Of a stretch of DNA of 6,452 nucleotides, positions 6,221 through 6,452 are shown one piece after another. A model generated the notes under the pieces. The model was not told the DNA's origin, ran no database searches, and saw nothing but the letters and a program-made list of their open reading frames with translations. Within the stretch, counting starts at the first letter, position 1, and each line of letters starts with the position of its first letter. The DNA is from Chloroflexota bacterium (GTDB lineage Bacteria > Chloroflexota > Ktedonobacteria > Ktedonobacterales > Ktedonobacteraceae), in assembly GCA_021828635.1 (NCBI GenBank), contig JAJZEJ010000833.1:1-6452 (forward strand), written 5' to 3'. The position numbers and the translations under genes are program-made.

Positions 6221-6452
6221 TTAACCGACCGGGGAGGCTGTTGTTTCTATTGTTTCATATTGTTCCAGGAAGCGAATAACCTCGCGTGTAATCTGGCTGG
6301 GCGTGGAGGCACCAGCAGTGACAGCAACACGTTTCTTGCCCTGGAGCCAGGCTGTATTTAGCTGCGAGAGGTCTTCAATACGCTTTGCCGGAACGCCCGC
6401 CAGTTCCTCCGAGACCTGCACCAGGCGATTGGTGTTGTTGCTTTTGGGATCG
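6221..6452 (-). CDS. ispH: 4-hydroxy-3-methylbut-2-enyl diphosphate reductase, C-terminal 76 residues (partial)
   Basis: Only the 3' end is in the window, running from the right edge to TAA at 6223-6221. IspH is the [4Fe-4S] enzyme that makes IPP and DMAPP from HMBPP in the last step of the MEP isoprenoid pathway, in the cytoplasm. Seen here: [10 protein letters not shown], which aligns with the family KNSSNSNRL loop and keeps the Ser and Asn that bind the substrate diphosphate, and [10 protein letters not shown], which carries the later conserved Ser. Between them lies [20 protein letters not shown], typical of the family (residue pair, then W..G). The tail [21 protein letters not shown] is a normal ending. 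The family is about 300 residues, so the cysteine cluster ligands and catalytic Glu lie outside the window. The first in-frame GTG (6421) is internal and not a start. The gene is probably cotranscribed with the helicase-associated gene 8 nt downstream. Confidence 0.95.
   Translation of the reverse strand, partial: DPKSNNTNRLVQVSEELAGVPAKRIEDLSQLNTAWLQGKKRVAVTAGASTPSQITREVIRFLEQYETIETTASPVG

Overview
The window reads as ordinary chromosomal DNA of a free-living bacterium of roughly balanced base composition. My best guess is Chloroflexota, class Ktedonobacteria. The guess rests on three things: a very long TPR protein with Pro/Ala/Gln-rich linkers, a helicase-associated (Helicase_C_3-like) protein with no motor, and an intergenic GC-rich palindrome of the GTAGGGGCC... 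type that I associate with this phylum. This is an inference from style and family content; no rRNA or other decisive marker is present.

Layout: almost everything is on the minus strand. Read in the direction of transcription (right to left), the window opens with the last 76 codons of ispH (isoprenoid biosynthesis). Eight bases later comes a 740-residue helicase-associated protein (6212-3990) with no visible ATPase motor. Its 3' end overlaps by 23 bp the 3' end of a small plus-strand gene (3701-4012, 103 residues, unknown function). A 379-bp intergenic region (3322-3700) follows. It holds a probable minus-strand promoter for yajQ, a possible plus-strand promoter built on the same 8-bp motif, and a perfect 13-bp-arm palindrome. 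Next is yajQ (3321-2827), complete and with all family motifs. After a 152-bp gap comes a giant TPR protein gene. It most likely starts at a GTG at 2674, under a good Shine-Dalgarno, and runs off the left edge after 891 codons.

How the genes may work together: ispH and the helicase-associated gene are tightly spaced and probably co-transcribed, although no functional link is known to me. yajQ and the TPR gene are in the same direction but separated enough that the TPR gene may have its own promoter. The TPR protein looks like a cytoplasmic scaffold: three TPR blocks joined by two disordered linkers. I see no mobile element, CRISPR array, tRNA, rRNA or obvious horizontal island. I do not see a convincing new multi-gene system. 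The most interesting items are the duplicated winged-helix-like module in the motor-less helicase-associated protein, the paired -10 motif in the divergent intergenic region, the dispersed-type palindrome, and the unknown convergent small gene.
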